Part shown: positions 50,440-60,512 of the stretch, piece after piece
How the letters are laid out: every line of letters starts with the position of its first letter
Position numbering within the stretch: the stretch's first letter is position 1
Source: Pisaster brevispinus
Lineage: Eukaryota > Echinodermata > Asteroidea > Forcipulatida > Asteriidae
Length of the DNA: 64,000 bases
Assembly: GCA_023634235.1 (NCBI GenBank)
Contig: JAMKCF010000012.1
Span: 16,253,884 to 16,317,883, forward strand
Reading direction: 5' to 3'
Translations under genes and position numbers: made by a program
Notes under the pieces: model-generated
Databases searched by the model: none
What the model saw: only the letters and a program-made list of their open reading frames with translations
Told to the model about the DNA's origin: nothing

Positions 50440-50911
50440 CTGGAAAACCTCTGTGCCCAAATAACCGATTCCGTGCCAGAAACCAAGGGTAGAGTCCGAA
50501 CGGCTCTCGCCGTGGCGGTGAGCCGAAAACCCCGGCCAGGGCTGTCGGGTGATGCGGTGACGGAAAGCCGTGAGTCGGCGGCATGCCGAACGGCTGCGGT
50601 ACGGGAAAGCCAGGGTGCGCTGCCGGGGCGGTCTCTGACGGGTAGGCCAGCTCCGACGGGTACAGTCCTTTAATCGAGTGCGGGAATGAGCTGATGAAGG
50701 GGGACTCTGAGGCTGACGTCGGGCTGGGCTTGTGCAGTCTGCTGATGACGATAGGGGTGAAGGGTGTCGGTGAGCCCACGGACTCAGGCGACGATGTGGT
50801 GGGGGCCGGGGGAGGATTAGGGGGGCTGGATGGCTTTGAGACCAGGGACTCAATGCTGAAGCAACTGGGTTTGGAAGGCGGGGGTGGTTGATAAAGATCT
50901 ACAGCAGACAT
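50440..50911 (-). CDS. emx: emx exon 1 (coding part): N-terminal regulatory region
   Basis: This exon encodes residues 1-157 plus the first base of codon 158. The chosen start at 50911 has A at -3 (CACCATG). Two in-frame upstream ATGs, at 50941 and 50956, have weaker contexts and would add 10 or 15 residues unlike any Emx N-terminus I know. Residues 18-24 (FSIESLV) are the EH1-like motif found near the N-terminus of Emx proteins, associated in the wider homeobox family with Groucho-type co-repressor binding. Residues 25-135 are rich in proline, serine and threonine and probably disordered. Residues 138-154 form the Emx box: FGLYPW, a short linker, then RNRLFGHR, comparable to the FYPWVLRNRFFGHR region of vertebrate EMX. 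The donor is CCAG|GTAAGAG at 50440/50439. The box plus EH1 motif identify the exon independently of the homeodomain. Confidence 0.95.
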
Positions 50912-52402
50912 GGTGCCAACAGTCAGTGGATTAATTACCATGAGAACTATGTCCAAATTGGCGATCTGATCACGACCCTTCTCGCACTCCTTTCGAGTTT
51001 ACTGCTTCGCGAACTGTTCTGTTTTGAAGTGAACAAAACAGTCACTCTGCGGAAAAAGAATCCCGAAAATTACAGCGCGAAATATCAAACCTAATCGATG
51101 GTTTCTGACATCATTTTCTGTTGGATACCATCACCGTCAAGAAGTGAGTGTCTACAAAGTGTTGGTGTATGGAAATTCCAAGCGCGATCAGCTGGACTTT
51201 CAGGCCAAATCGGCTTCTTGTTGTTGAGAAGACTGTGTTTGTCCTGTCCAGTTTCTGCCCACACAATACCGATGATTGCGTGCGAAGTACTGTAGCGAAA
51301 GACGGAACAAATTACGGCCTCGCCGATGTGTGGGAGTGCGTGAAAGTAGATTGATAGAATCGCATCTAAACCTGAAGATGACTCTAGTTGGCCTAAAGTG
51401 AGGCACATCAGCTGGAGCAAGCCCACGGGATTTGCTGCACCGTTTAGTCGTGGTGTGACTCTGACTCTGAGTTGGACTCGTTCCTCGCCGTTTTTTTACC
51501 TGTCAACGCCGTGCCATTTGTATCACACTGATGAACCCCCCACTTTAGTCAGCTCTTTGCGCAATATACAGCCTAGCTACCATACCACGCGAAGCTCGCT
51601 ACACACAAACCCATCCAACGAGCGGCAGTCTAGCCCTAAAATCTGCTAATCGTTCCATTTGCATAGTTACTACTAATTGGGCCATGACAGAGTCCGCGGT
51701 CTGACACGACTTGAGTGAGCGTGAAAATGATTGGCTGGCCGGTCACCGTGAGAGGATGACGTAGTTATTAGCCAGTCCCCATACACAACACATGCGCTGG
51801 ACCACTTCCAGCGTAGGTTTTCCCGTCCTCTCGTGATCATTGACTACGGGTATACGCGTACTGAGGAGTGAATCAATCGTACGTTAACAGGACCGGGCCC
51901 AGCGCTGACTTGACAACCACCGGTATGGGGGCCCCCCAACCACTGGCACAGCGCCACCGCTGCGATTTTCTGACATCATTGATTGTCTCTTCAGTGGATA
52001 AAACCCCGGTGTTTCGGTGCAGTGTTGTCCCAAACACAAAAGCAGCAAGATACTCTTTTATTGTCAAACCAAGGGCACCACACATAGGGAATATAATAGT
52101 TTGAACAATGTTATTTTTGACGCGTTATTCCTCAAAAGTAAATACAGTTTTTGTTGGTTGGCTTTTTATCCGTGCTGGTGCTTCATTATGCTTTCATTTT
52201 GCGACAGAGGGGGAAGAAATCCAGTGTGTTCAGAGGGGAGGGTACAAACAACGTTGAACTGGTGATACTGCTTATCCTAGTACATGTACCTACCGTTTCG
52301 CACAGAATTATTTATCAAGAAATTAATATTTAGCTGTTGCAAACTACTTTACCAATCAAAACGACCTATGGTATCAATGCTAACAATTGGTTAATAGCCT
52401 AA
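50912..52402. other. emx: 5' flank of emx: 5' UTR and promoter expected, not resolved
   Basis: Sequence just upstream of the start (higher coordinates) should include the 5' UTR and perhaps the promoter. I see no convincing TATA box on the minus strand close by. Overlapping open frames on both strands at 51090-51430 resemble no known protein. The stretch 51690-52000 is repeat-free and GC-balanced. Confidence 0.45.
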
Positions 52403-52454
52403 CGTTTCGATACTAGCAGAGTCTTTAAGCATTTACTCTGCTAGGATCGAAACG
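52403..52454. repeat. Hairpin, 20-bp arms and 12-nt loop
   Basis: CGTTTCGATACTAGCAGAGT pairs with ACTCTGCTAGGATCGAAACG at 19 of 20 positions. It shares CGTTTCGA and AGCAGAGT words, in order, with the minus-strand reading of the palindrome at 3028-3099. Confidence 0.85.
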
Positions 52455-54835
52455 CGACGACATTAACTTTGTTTTATCATTGTAAGAATCATTTATCATA
52501 ATAATTAGCGTAGTTTACGTATCAACAGTTGCACAGACCCTCTGTTGAAAACTACAAGGGAAGATCCATCAATTTTAGGAGTAAGTTAAAAAGTGTATTT
52601 TTTTTTATTCAAATTCTGTTTAAATGTTCCATCGAGTAGCAATTAAAGTAAGCAAGAGTAACAGACAACTGAAACATACAACCGTTAAAGTAATTTTTCT
52701 TGAAACAGTCATTCCATGAAATGTTCGTGGGCTATTAGTTTCTTATTCTAATTTGGTAGGTCACCGAAAATGTTTTCTCAAAAACTAAAAAATTTGATTT
52801 GAAGGAAGTGAGATCTTCGTTTTTGTCTCGCAGATAATTACCGGATTTGTAGGCCTTTATGGATTTCTAAGTAAAAATCGCGGTAAGACCCGTGAAGTTG
52901 GTTATGTAAACGAAAACCTCAAAACAAAACAAACAACAAAAACACACAAGTTAAGTTGGTACAGATTTTGGGTAAGGGATTAAAAACGATATTAAAAAAA
53001 ACTGAAAAAAAAAAACCCAACAAACAAAAACAAACAAAAACAAAAACAAAGCTGCTTCATCAAAATCACAGTTTAAGTTTTCTTCTTGTTTTTTTCTTGT
53101 GAAAAGCCCCCAATCGGTAAAAGTTGTTCGGCTTGCACTATTTTACACTGTAGAGTTACTTTTGATTATTTTGGTCCTTTCCAATTTGACTTGACGCGGC
53201 CAACATTGGCAATTGTCAACGAAAAGAATCACTCAACATTATTCATGAAATAGATGAAGAAGAATTTTTTTTAAAAAGTCAATCAGTCATCGGAAATGAG
53301 AGAAAACAATGAAAACCATCACTTTCTCCTCACTTTTTTTTCAAGCATCGAATTTTGGACTGGTGTAATCAAAAGTAATTGTTTTATACTCATTTCTGAA
53401 AAAAACTATAAATAGCATTTAAGGCAAACGTATGTCGAGGGAAGTTTTCCCAACCACGACCTTCTTCATACTGTAAAGGTTATGCGTTCAAACCTGTGCG
53501 AAACGTTTCCTCTTTTTTCAATATTTGGTAATTGTTGAATTTTTCGAAAACATGTGGATCGTGGAGTAGGTTTCAGTATAAAATATATGGTTCCACCGAC
53601 CTGTTAACATTTGTGAGAGTCTGTAACTGCCAAGAAAAATGAGAGCAAATGGTGACAAGTTTAAATCGTCAGACAGACCTTGTTGTATAAACACTCACAC
53701 GTTCAAACGATGGTCGGCCTACCGTCGTTTTTTAAAATGATATCAAATTGCATTGTCTTTACAGTGAAATTTAATAACACCTGGCAACAAGATTTCACTG
53801 GATTCTGGGAATTTGTCTTTTCAGTCAAGTAAGTCAGTTTGTAATAACTCGAAAGTTATACATTTTGTCATGTCTGGGAATGATGTCAAATCTACCCTTT
53901 AACAGTTTTTTGGACGAACTTTGCAATTCCAAAGCTGCAATAAATTTGTTCGTATCCTTTTAATACACGAATTACACTCATTAATGTGCCATTATGTTTA
54001 TACTGCCCACGCGTGTATAAACGCGCGACTCTATTGATCACGACCTTTGACCCACACGAAGGGTTTGGGTATGCTTCATAAATAAATCCATAACTTACGC
54101 TTCCCTCTCGGAATACAAAATGAATAAACCCTCGACCAAAATAATTTAATACAGCGACATGCAACTGTAAATATACACTGTGAATTGGTCTCTGTGGCGG
54201 CATGCCGAAGCGCGGACATCTCCGCTGCTCTCGCAAAGCTGTCAAGACAGATGCAAACACTCGCCGGCCCAAAAGATATACAACAAATTACATCGCCATG
54301 GTAACACGTCCGTGTAAACGCTGAATGCATGGGGGAAATTAGCACTTTTGGTTAAACATCTCACTTCGGTTTGTATACAGAGGGGACTTTAATTTTTCCT
54401 GATTAAAATGCTGTGACAGTGTTTAATGGCGAGGTTGTGATACATGGCTGTTGGGAAGTGTTGGGCCGGGGGATCGAGCGACGGCCGGGCACAGCTATAT
54501 ACGCCAGTTTGTGATTGATAACCGCGGAGGCCTAATGATAGATATGGTTGAGGTTGTGAGGAAGGCCCGCCCCACTGGACTAGCTTGATAATATATAGGC
54601 CTAGCTTAAACTGGTATTATAGTTTCAAAACCACTTTTTCTGACTGCCGTAGGAGGGTGGGGGATTTGGGTTTGTCATGAGCTATTTGGAGCTGTCCTTT
54701 TTGGGGGGAGGGGGAATCTCGATTATATGTTTACAAAAACCTGTTACATGGCAATGTGGTCGTCTTATTCTCAGTATGATTTTTAGAATGATGTACTCTT
54801 CCGAAACTAACTGTTATAAAACAACTGTGGCAAAG
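52455..54835. other. AT-rich spacer
   Basis: No gene recognised. A (CAAA)n-like A/C tract lies at about 52920-53050. The region 53990-54560 is more GC-balanced. Confidence 0.55.
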
Positions 54836-55028
54836 CAGTGTTCTCCCGTGGTCTGCTGGCGGAATACCAGTTCAAACACCGGAGGACCAGTCAAAGTTCA
54901 CTCCTAAATCTGGCAGGCTAGTTCAGTGTCGAAGGGCGTCTCTATTTAATATCGTGGACAAGTGCAACAGACGATGGACCCGTGAAATGAAAAGTTAACT
55001 GGTCCTGCTGGCCAGTCACTGAAAAGGT
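54836..55028 (+). repeat. GAGGACCAGTCAAA dispersed repeat (copy 2)
   Basis: CAGTGTTCTCCC, CACCGGAGGACCAGTCAAAG and CTGCTGGCCAGTCACTGAAA occur in the same order as at 45055-45244. Confidence 0.65.
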
Positions 55029-55229
55029 GAGGGCAAAATCTGCCAAGACACTCATCTTCAACTTATAACCTTCAACAATTAATGTTATCTATAAACATTC
55101 CAAGTCGATCCAGCTGTTGTGAATGGAATAGCCATGTCGGTTTTAAACTTGTGTCCAATCTGTGTGAACGTGTGATAATACCACAAGCGTTGTTTGTATT
55201 TATTTCTTATAATGAGATATCAACTTACA

Positions 55230-55541
55230 TCACAAGGCTGGACGGCCACATCAAGGTGAGGGCTACACTTGATTTGGGCTGTCGACCCAAAATCAACTGT
55301 CACCAGGGGCACGTTGGCACCTAAAAACGGAGGCTGAATCCGGGTTACCCCCTTCACAGCCCGTAAGGATGTAATCATGGGTATCATCCACTAGGAGCCT
55401 GGCTGGTAGAGCAGAATGCACTACCTTTCCAATTTTTTACGAAGCAGTTATGGTTAAGTGCCTTGCTCAAGGGCACAAGTTAGTGTCATGACCGGGATTC
55501 GAACCCACACTTTGCTGTTGACAACACCATAGCTTGAGTCC
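55230..55541 (-). mobile_element. SINE-like repeat with tRNA-type B box (minus copy)
   Basis: On the minus strand it reads GTGGGTTCGAATCCCGGTCATGACA, then GCCCTTGAGCAAGGCACTTA, then the whole body of the repeat at 17801-18101, with moderate divergence. Full-length correspondence in opposite orientation about 37 kb away supports dispersal by retroposition. Confidence 0.8.
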
Positions 55542-56095
55542 GGTGTCTAATGTTGGACTCCGGCGGCGTTAAACACTTGAACATGATTTCTATTTTCATA
55601 ATGATCTTTAAGCAAAGAGTTCTGGCTACAATTTAGCAGGGTGCCACTTGCCAATAAGTGTAATGCAAAATGTAGGCTGGTAAACACGAACATGTTCTTA
55701 ACTTTGTTTCATAAAAAATGAAATTGTGGTTTTGCACTGGATACAGTTTTAATAACCTCCGTAAAAATATTAAAAGTAAATAAAAGTAACAACACTCTAT
55801 TTGCTTTCCAAACCCAACTCTCCTCGGTTGGTTTTTAGATCACATGTCAATTTCTATAGTGTTTATTAGTCCTTGATATTCCGCACAAGAATTGTTTGTT
55901 TTGACTCTATGGTAATGATACAGTCGACACCTTCTCACCAACAACACTGGATCAGCCATTCGTTAAATTGGGATTTAAGGACAAAACGGACGCGGTTTTG
56001 TTCGCCAGTTAATCCCTTTTTCCACATTTTGATCAGGGTATTGAAAAGGAGGGACTGGCCCGTATCCGGTGGATAATATTGAGCGAGCTTTTACA
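55542..56095. other. Spacer, nothing recognised
   Basis: No gene, RNA or clear repeat identified between the SINE and the inverted-repeat element. Confidence 0.55.
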
Positions 56096-56101
56096 CGAAC
56101 C

Positions 56102-56613
56102 CTACGGAGCTCTAGAAGTGCCATCCGACTTGTTGAGATTCTGAGATAATTCACTGCTAGGATGATGACATCATAAATAAGATGACGGCATCCTGAGATG
56201 GTTTAATCTCAGGATGACGACATCTTTAAAGTAGAATGTCGTCTTCTAGATATATTTCAGCTCGGGATGACGACATCCTGAAAGTAGGGTGTGGTCTTCT
56301 CAAGATGATTGATTTTGAGTTCTCGACATTTTCAGGATGTTATCATCCCATAATGAATTATCTCAGGAGGTCGATATTCTACGTTCAGAATGTCGACATC
56401 CCGAGATAAATTATCTCGGGAGGTCGACATCTTACTTTCATGATGTCGACATACTCAGATAAAATGTATTGGGAAGACGACATCTTACTTAATGTCGTCA
56501 TCACGAGAAAAACCACCTTCGGATGTCGACATCTTACGTTCATGATGACATCATCCTGCAGTAATAATATCTCAGAATATCAACAAGTTCGATGGCACTT
56601 CGAGAGTTCCGTA
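56102..56613. mobile_element. Foldback element, 511 bp, about 50-bp terminal inverted repeats
   Basis: The left end TACGGAGCTCTAGAAGTGCC and the right end (inverse complement TACGGAACTCTCGAAGTGCC) continue as inverted repeats through GACTTGTTGAGATTCTGAGA. CGAACC stands directly outside both ends (56096-56101 and 56614-56619), a putative 6-bp target duplication. The interior is made of repeated short palindromic words (ATGTCGACAT, GGATGACGACATC, TCTCGGGA) every 40-60 bp. No transposase is present. A short open frame across the right end is an artefact. Confidence 0.85.
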
Positions 56614-57355
56614 CGAACCAGTTTGCCTATATGTTGTTTTAAGTGGACAGAAAATCAGATGGCTCCACCATTTCCCCGTTACGCATACGAAAAAGGCGAT
56701 AGCGTAAATTATTGTCTCAGTCAGTACGAGTGGGCTCCTACAATTCGTTCTGATTGAACAGTCCGGGTAGATTGCTAAAAGACCTACTCTTGAAGAGTGA
56801 TTCATGGAGACAAACTGTTTGCTGTTTGTCCCTGTATAGTTTCAGACGGTTAGATTGAATTTAACAAGGCAAGTAAAGGTCGGTGGAAATGAAGAAAGTC
56901 TAATGTGACACCACTTATTGCGTAAACAGACACGGGCGGTATAATAGCCGACGGTTAGCGGTCACTCTACAATTATTGTTGCCCCCGCCAAAGTGTTTCT
57001 TTTACCCGGGACGTTGCGCCACGCCACGCTGCCTGCCGGACACTGACACGAGACGACACCCCGTAATTAACGCTAAAGAAACAGACGGGAGAAAAGACGG
57101 ACGGCTTTTAATCCGGGAACAATTCGAGTAACTTACAATTAGCGAGCTAATCTACCCCCTTGTCATTGATCCTATGACATGGTATACGACTGGCTTGATC
57201 TTCCTCTTGTTGCCAATCTTTAGTGTATACTCGCAATCAATTGCGTACCTGGTGATCAATACTCCCGTTACCCTGGTTCTTAAAAACCTGGTACGGGTGC
57301 ATTGACGTTTATCTCCCAGGGGAAAAGGGATGCTTTACCGAGAGGTATAACTTGT

Positions 57356-57359
<4 letters not shown>
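56614..57359. other. Spacer with GC-balanced part 56930-57200
   Basis: No exon recognised. 56930-57200 is repeat-free with TAATTAACGC, CAATTAGCGAGCTAATC and similar homeodomain-type words. It is a possible regulatory module upstream of emx. Confidence 0.45.

Positions 57360-57362
<3 letters not shown>

Positions 57363-57393
<31 letters not shown>
57363..57393. repeat. (CT)n microsatellite
   Basis: About 15 CT units follow a short C-run. Confidence 0.95.
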
Positions 57394-57395
<2 letters not shown>

Positions 57396-60306
57396 TCCTG
57401 CTGATTCTTTGAGAGGATGGTGGGGGGGGGTGCTGCGGACGGAAGTCAATCCTTACAAACTTAATCCACTATACCCCCGGTCAATAGGCGGGTTTGTTGC
57501 GCTTGAAAAACCACCGGATTCATTTCTCTGCTGAAACCGTCAAAATGCGATGAACATGCTATCCACACGTGAAAAAAACATCATCAGAGTTATGCAAATA
57601 AAAAAATACCGCCGCGTCTGTTCTGTTCAATTTTACGTGGATGCTGTCCCAACTGCCCCCAAATTTGTTCTTGATTAAAAAGCATTTATTGCAAGATAAG
57701 GTTAAGCCACCATTTTATCTTTGGCTAATATGACACCATTTTTTTAGTCATAAAGAAGAAGAGATCCGTTATGAAAGAGTTCATTCAAACTGAATTGATA
57801 AGCATTTCAATAAAGTCGCATTATTCCCTGCGCTAGCTTTTAGCTTCGGCTATAGGTCTAATGAAAAAAGGGATAGTTTTTTGTTATATCTTTTAATGAT
57901 TTTCTATCCAACCTGAAACAAAGAGAAGTTGTTTAACCACAATACGGAACAAGTTCAGGGAAAAACCATCATGCGAAGAAGAAAAAAGCGTTGATTATGT
58001 TGTCCTCGTTACCTAAACGTAGAGAGTGCCATGTCTAACGATTGCTTGACCTGTCTCCCTGGGTTTGCTGTATTAAGGGGTTTGAAAGTTGTTTTCCGTA
58101 TTGAATACATCCGTACTTCAGACATGATAATTCTGACCGATTCTTTTATACCGTAAAACTTTGCAACCATAAAAGGCTTTTGAAATATAACTGCTTTGTC
58201 GACATGTATCTTTTAATATGTATAATCCGTTAATATCTCGATAATCCGGAAATCGGCAAAAGCTGGATCAGGCTAAGCAGGGATGGGGTGGCGTCAGCAA
58301 GATGAAGGGACTGAGTCTGTTTGTGAAAACCAATTTTCAGTGTGGGAGTATAATCAAGAAGTCGATTGAAGCAAATCATTCAGATCTTTCTTGAAATCAA
58401 GTTGAATGAGCGTTGTTACACAGTCATCCACCTCGATCGTAGTTTTTTTCGGTTTTTGTATTAAATTTTAAAGTTAAATCTGAGCTGTGGTTTGCATGAT
58501 GTAAACATGAACGGTGGTTTTACACGCTAATAGATCTTGGACATTATTTGCCTTTTTTTTTAATGTCCCCAAACAAACCACTGTGAGCCAAGCTTTGGAT
58601 ACGGCTACGGCTAAAGGCCCATTCGTCATGTGTTGCATCTGCAAGCAGCGTCCATTTATAGCCGCAGTCGCTTTGGACCTGGTCGTAGGTTAGCTGGGCA
58701 AATAATATAGTCTGACCCCTCTGGTTAAACGACAATCAGTATTCACAAAGTTGTATCGCAAAATGGGAACACGACAAAGACGTTGGCAGGCCGTGATGAG
58801 TCTTTTTTTGTAACTTGGGAGTGTGGCAGAAATGGTTCCCTATACCACCCACACCCACGCCCCCTCCCCACCATCAAAGAGGGGAGAGGAGGCAGGAGAT
58901 ATAAAATAAAGAGAACAAAAAAAAGATAGAAAAAACTAGGTTTGAGTTTAAAAAAAGATTGACCAAAGTGACAGATGTGATTTGACTTAAGGGGAAACAC
59001 AAATGTGAAACAACCATGGAATTGCGACGGGGCAAAATGGTGATACGCACTTGTGCATCTTTTTTTTTCTTTTTTCTCTCTCTCCAACGGAAACCTAGTT
59101 TTCATTCGCGCAAAAAAGTGGGGAGAGAAATCAAAGATATGTCGATTATTGCGATGGCTACAGGTAGGCCAAATTGAGCGAAAGTAATGGAATGATTTCA
59201 ACCAAAGGGTTTTTTCCTTTTTCCTCGCTGAAAAATAAAATAATGGGGGAGGGGGGGGGGGAGGGGGGACGCAGCCTGCGAACGAAACAAAAAAATTAGC
59301 ACGTTAATTTGTTGGCTGTTTCATAAAGTGCATCGTAGCAAAATTTCGTGATGAAGGTTCAAGGTGTTTGAGACATGCACCTATTCAGGCGTTGTATTGT
59401 TCCACCGTAGGACAAACAATCAAGGGTTAGGTCGCAGGCATTTAATGTAATTGTTTCGTAATAGTAATGCAAATTCGAATTGATTTGCAGGAAGTATAGA
59501 GCGCCTGTGGTCGCAACCCGCCCGAGGGGCATGGCCAAGGCGAGAGAAACAGTCCCGCAAATTTCGTTACATTGAAGTAACTTGTGGCCCGCCGCGGGAG
59601 TTAATTCCTTCGGCCTGGTTGGAGTTTTTTTTCCCCTTCTCTCTCTCTCTCTCTCTCCCCGTCATTTTCCTCGGCGATCACGGTGTATGAATCGCTGGTC
59701 CCGTGGAGTAATGTGCACCCTGTGCCTATGCCGTGTTACGTGAAGCCCTTCTAAACTGATTTGGACGCACCTAGGAAAGAAAGAAGGGAGGGGGGGGGGG
59801 GGTGCACGACGGGACGGAGTAAGGCTCGTTACCCAATATGATCAGTGCTCGAGCCTCTCTCAGCGAATCGGTTATACAGGTTGGGAGATTTCATTTGTGA
59901 CAATCAGTGGTGCGTTCAGTGGCCTTTAAAAAAATCTAATCGATTTTATCTGTTCACATTGGAGCTGTGAAGCATCCCATCCAGTTTATACTACTCAAGA
60001 TAGACTTGATTTCTCAGGGTCTCTTTTTGTTTAATCTATTCCGTGATAAACTAATCAATAATTCAGTGCCGAAGCGATAAACGCTATTACGGGAAGTAAT
60101 ATGACAGAACCCTCAAATTTACCGCAAGCCACGTTTGAAAGTAAACTGCTACGAGTGACTGTGTCTTTGGAATTGCCAATCATGGGTGCATCGCCTTGAA
60201 CACTTCATCTCATTCTACTTAAACTTTATCTGATTCAGCTTTAGTACCTAATGCAAATCAAGCTAAGTTTGGAACAATAAAACGCGCGAACTGAGTTTAC
60301 AAACGG
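57394..60306. other. Spacer with G-runs and a GC-rich island at 59460-59760
   Basis: G-runs at about 59242-59260 and 59789-59802; (CT)n at 59638-59658. The 59460-59760 island is CG-rich compared with its surroundings. No coding exon recognised. Confidence 0.5.
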
Positions 60307-60512
60307 AGTCCAATTGCATAGTTGTTTAAGCACAGCAAGCAGCTAAGCACAGTAGACTTTTGCTTACAAAAATAAGGTTACCACCACCCCCCCCCCCCAA
60401 AGTACCATGTCACATACGCCACTCTTTGACTGGTATCCTGCTAAGTTTGGCTATAGCACAAAATTGTCAAGCAAAACTGTCTGCTTAATTAGCTCTACGC
60501 GAAATTGGTGCC
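60307..60512. mobile_element. AGAGCTGCTTAAGCA element (copy 3, diverged)
   Basis: GAGTCCAATTGCATAGTTGT, AAAATAAGGTTACCA, TACCATGTCACAT, TTTGACTGGTAT and CTGCTTAATTAGCTCTACGC occur in the order seen in the copies at 12416 and 24258. A C-run at about 60386-60399 interrupts it. Confidence 0.75.

Larger units (their letters stand above)
29128..50911 (-). other. emx: emx gene span (three coding exons, minus strand)
   Basis: This is the gene-level entry for an Emx/empty-spiracles homeobox transcription factor. Coding exons lie at 50440-50911, 41025-41206 and 29128-29265. Their lengths (472, 182 and 138 nt) join in frame to 264 codons including the stop, giving 263 residues. Donors are G|GTAAGA after exon 1 and CAG|GTGGGT after exon 2. 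Acceptors are GCAG|GG before exon 2 and ATAG|GTC before exon 3. Phases agree at both junctions: one plus two bases at the first, zero at the second. In other animals Emx proteins are nuclear DNA-binding regulators of anterior head, forebrain and other regional patterning. The product is about the size of vertebrate EMX proteins (roughly 250-290 residues). UTR ends, promoter and polyadenylation site were not resolved. Identity is secure; single copy in the genome cannot be judged here. Confidence 0.96.
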
